Shown here in pieces: positions 6,116 through 7,157 of a stretch of DNA of 7,157 bases. This stretch comes from Chloroflexota bacterium. GTDB lineage: Bacteria; Chloroflexota; Dehalococcoidia; Lucifugimonadales; Australimonadaceae. The stretch is taken from the NCBI GenBank assembly GCA_027625205.1, contig JAQBVZ010000036.1, positions 1 to 7,157 on the forward strand. Direction: 5' to 3'. The notes beneath the pieces are model-generated. The model was given only the letters and a program-made list of their open reading frames with translations, was not told the origin of the DNA and did no database searches. The translations under genes were made by a program, and so were the position numbers. Each line of letters opens with the position of its first letter. The first letter of the stretch is position 1.

Positions 6116-7157
6116 ATGACAATTACAGAGAACGGCAACGGTAATGGCAGCGGCCCCATTGTGGCCAAGATGCACGATGATGAGGCCGTTGAAGGCAAGA
6201 TTAGTGATATCCGTAAGGTGGCCGCGCCCTTGGGCCTCCGCGAGTATTGGTATCCCGCTGTACAGGCCAGCAAGGTTAAGAAGAGCAAGCCCTACGCGCT
6301 GAAGATGCTGGGTGATGACCTGGTGCTTTTCAGGGATAAGAACAATGAGGTGGCGGTGCTCTGGAATGTCTGTCCCCACCGTGGCGGGAGCTTGGCCCAC
6401 GGCGACTGCCACTTCCCCGGCACCGTTGCGTGTCCGTACCACGGCTGGACCTTTGATGGCGAGGGTAACGTCCTGGCGGTGCTGCCGGAGGGCCCTGACT
6501 CCAAGATTCCCGGCAAGGTGAAGGCCAAGAAGTACCCTTCAGTGACGTTGAAGGGCATGGTCTTTATCTGGATGGGTGACGGTGAAGTCGCTCCCATGGA
6601 GGAGGACATCCCGCCAGAGTTCTTTGACAACTACACGCTGATACTCCCCTCTGAGGAGTACTGGCCGGTGAACTGGCAGGTGGCCCTGGAGAACGGTGAG
6701 GACGCCCACGTACCTTACGTGCATGCCAACGCCCTCCGGACGTTGATGTTCCCCATGGCCCAAACGGGACCCATGGGAGGCCGCAACAAGATAGTCAACG
6801 GGCGTGCCGTGGTGCCGCAGCGAGGCTACTCCGGGGCCAACCCCAACGCGGCCAAGCAGTTCTACTTTCCGGGCTTGGGCCATTGGCCCAAGCACACCTG
6901 GCGCTACAAGTGGGCGTGGATGTTTGCATGGGCACGCAACCGTTCAGTGAACGCGCCAGACTGGGACGCACCTGAGGAATGGAAGCGAGGTCACCACCTG
7001 CCAAGCATGTACCGGAATGACCACAAGACGGACATGTACACACGGTACGCGGTGCCAGTCACTGAGACCCTGTCCCGGCAGGTCTACTTCAAGTCCGTGC
7101 GTCCCAAGAGCGGGCTGGGACGGTTGTATGAGCGTATCCACTTCAAGCTGTACGGCC
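6116..7157 (+). CDS. Rieske non-heme iron oxygenase paralogue (second of tandem pair, 3' truncated by window)
   Basis: The frame is open from the ATG at 6116 to the end of the window, giving 347 residues of an expected 430 or so. GAGGAGG lies 5 nt before the start. The N-terminus (about 1-33) is a Gly/Asn-rich, polar extension (NGNGNGSG). The Rieske domain follows, with C86-P-H88, 17 residues and C106-P-Y-H109. The catalytic domain has LENGEDAHVPYVH with Asp196, His198 and His203. The third iron ligand would lie beyond the window. By eye it shares about half its N-terminal residues with the preceding gene, including LREYWYP, EGPDSKI, VTLKG, EED.PPE, GHHLPSM and MYTR, while the segment after the iron motif is more diverged. 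This suggests an old duplication with different substrate pockets. It lies 53 nt after the first gene on the same strand and is probably cotranscribed. The electron donor and substrate cannot be inferred. Confidence 0.92.
   Translation, partial: MTITENGNGNGSGPIVAKMHDDEAVEGKISDIRKVAAPLGLREYWYPAVQASKVKKSKPYALKMLGDDLVLFRDKNNEVAVLWNVCPHRGGSLAHGDCHFPGTVACPYHGWTFDGEGNVLAVLPEGPDSKIPGKVKAKKYPSVTLKGMVFIWMGDGEVAPMEEDIPPEFFDNYTLILPSEEYWPVNWQVALENGEDAHVPYVHANALRTLMFPMAQTGPMGGRNKIVNGRAVVPQRGYSGANPNAAKQFYFPGLGHWPKHTWRYKWAWMFAWARNRSVNAPDWDAPEEWKRGHHLPSMYRNDHKTDMYTRYAVPVTETLSRQVYFKSVRPKSGLGRLYERIHFKLYG

Noticed and set aside
6059..7141. Several - strand frames in the second Rieske region, and the idea that this gene is broken
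   Set aside because: The + strand frame from 6116 is uninterrupted to the window end with all Rieske motifs. It lacks a stop only because the window ends.

Overview
This is a moderately GC-rich bacterial fragment with tightly packed genes. GTG starts and strong purine-rich ribosome binding sites are common. The gene mix (purA, dapB, asd, an FAH-family hydrolase and two tandem Rieske oxygenases) would fit an uncultured marine or soil Chloroflexota member. The SAR202-type lineages of that phylum are known for expanded oxygenase families. No rRNA or other marker gene is present, so this placement is a low-confidence inference from gene content.

Left edge (1-288, + strand): the C-terminal end of an unidentified, very GC-rich protein with two cysteine pairs. 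It meets asd tail to tail, and one CTAG tetranucleotide supplies the stop codon of both genes.

Middle (285-4504, all on the - strand): read in transcription order, purA (adenylosuccinate synthase), a fumarylacetoacetate hydrolase (FAH) family enzyme, dapB (4-hydroxy-tetrahydrodipicolinate reductase) and asd (aspartate-semialdehyde dehydrogenase). purA and the FAH gene are 28 nt apart and are probably cotranscribed. A terminator-like hairpin followed at once by a TATAAT hexamer separates them from dapB-asd, suggesting two transcription units. PurA consumes aspartate for AMP synthesis. Asd and DapB act in the aspartate route to diaminopimelate and lysine; dapA is not between them and must lie elsewhere.

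Divergent control region (4505-4772): purA is read leftwards and the Rieske genes rightwards. The region holds a likely extended -10 promoter for purA, four copies of GTTCAC spaced 11, 21 and 11 nt (phased with the DNA helix, resembling binding sites of OmpR/PhoP-type response regulators), and two strong Shine-Dalgarno sequences. The second of these drives the first Rieske gene.

Right side (4773-7157, + strand): two diverged tandem paralogues of a single-component Rieske non-heme iron oxygenase. The second runs off the window. Both have a complete Rieske [2Fe-2S] motif and a mononuclear-iron motif with a D-x-H-x4-H spacing. No ferredoxin, reductase or beta subunit is visible, so the electron donor and substrate are unknown. 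The most interesting features are the phased repeat operator in front of the oxygenase pair and the shared atypical iron-site spacing.
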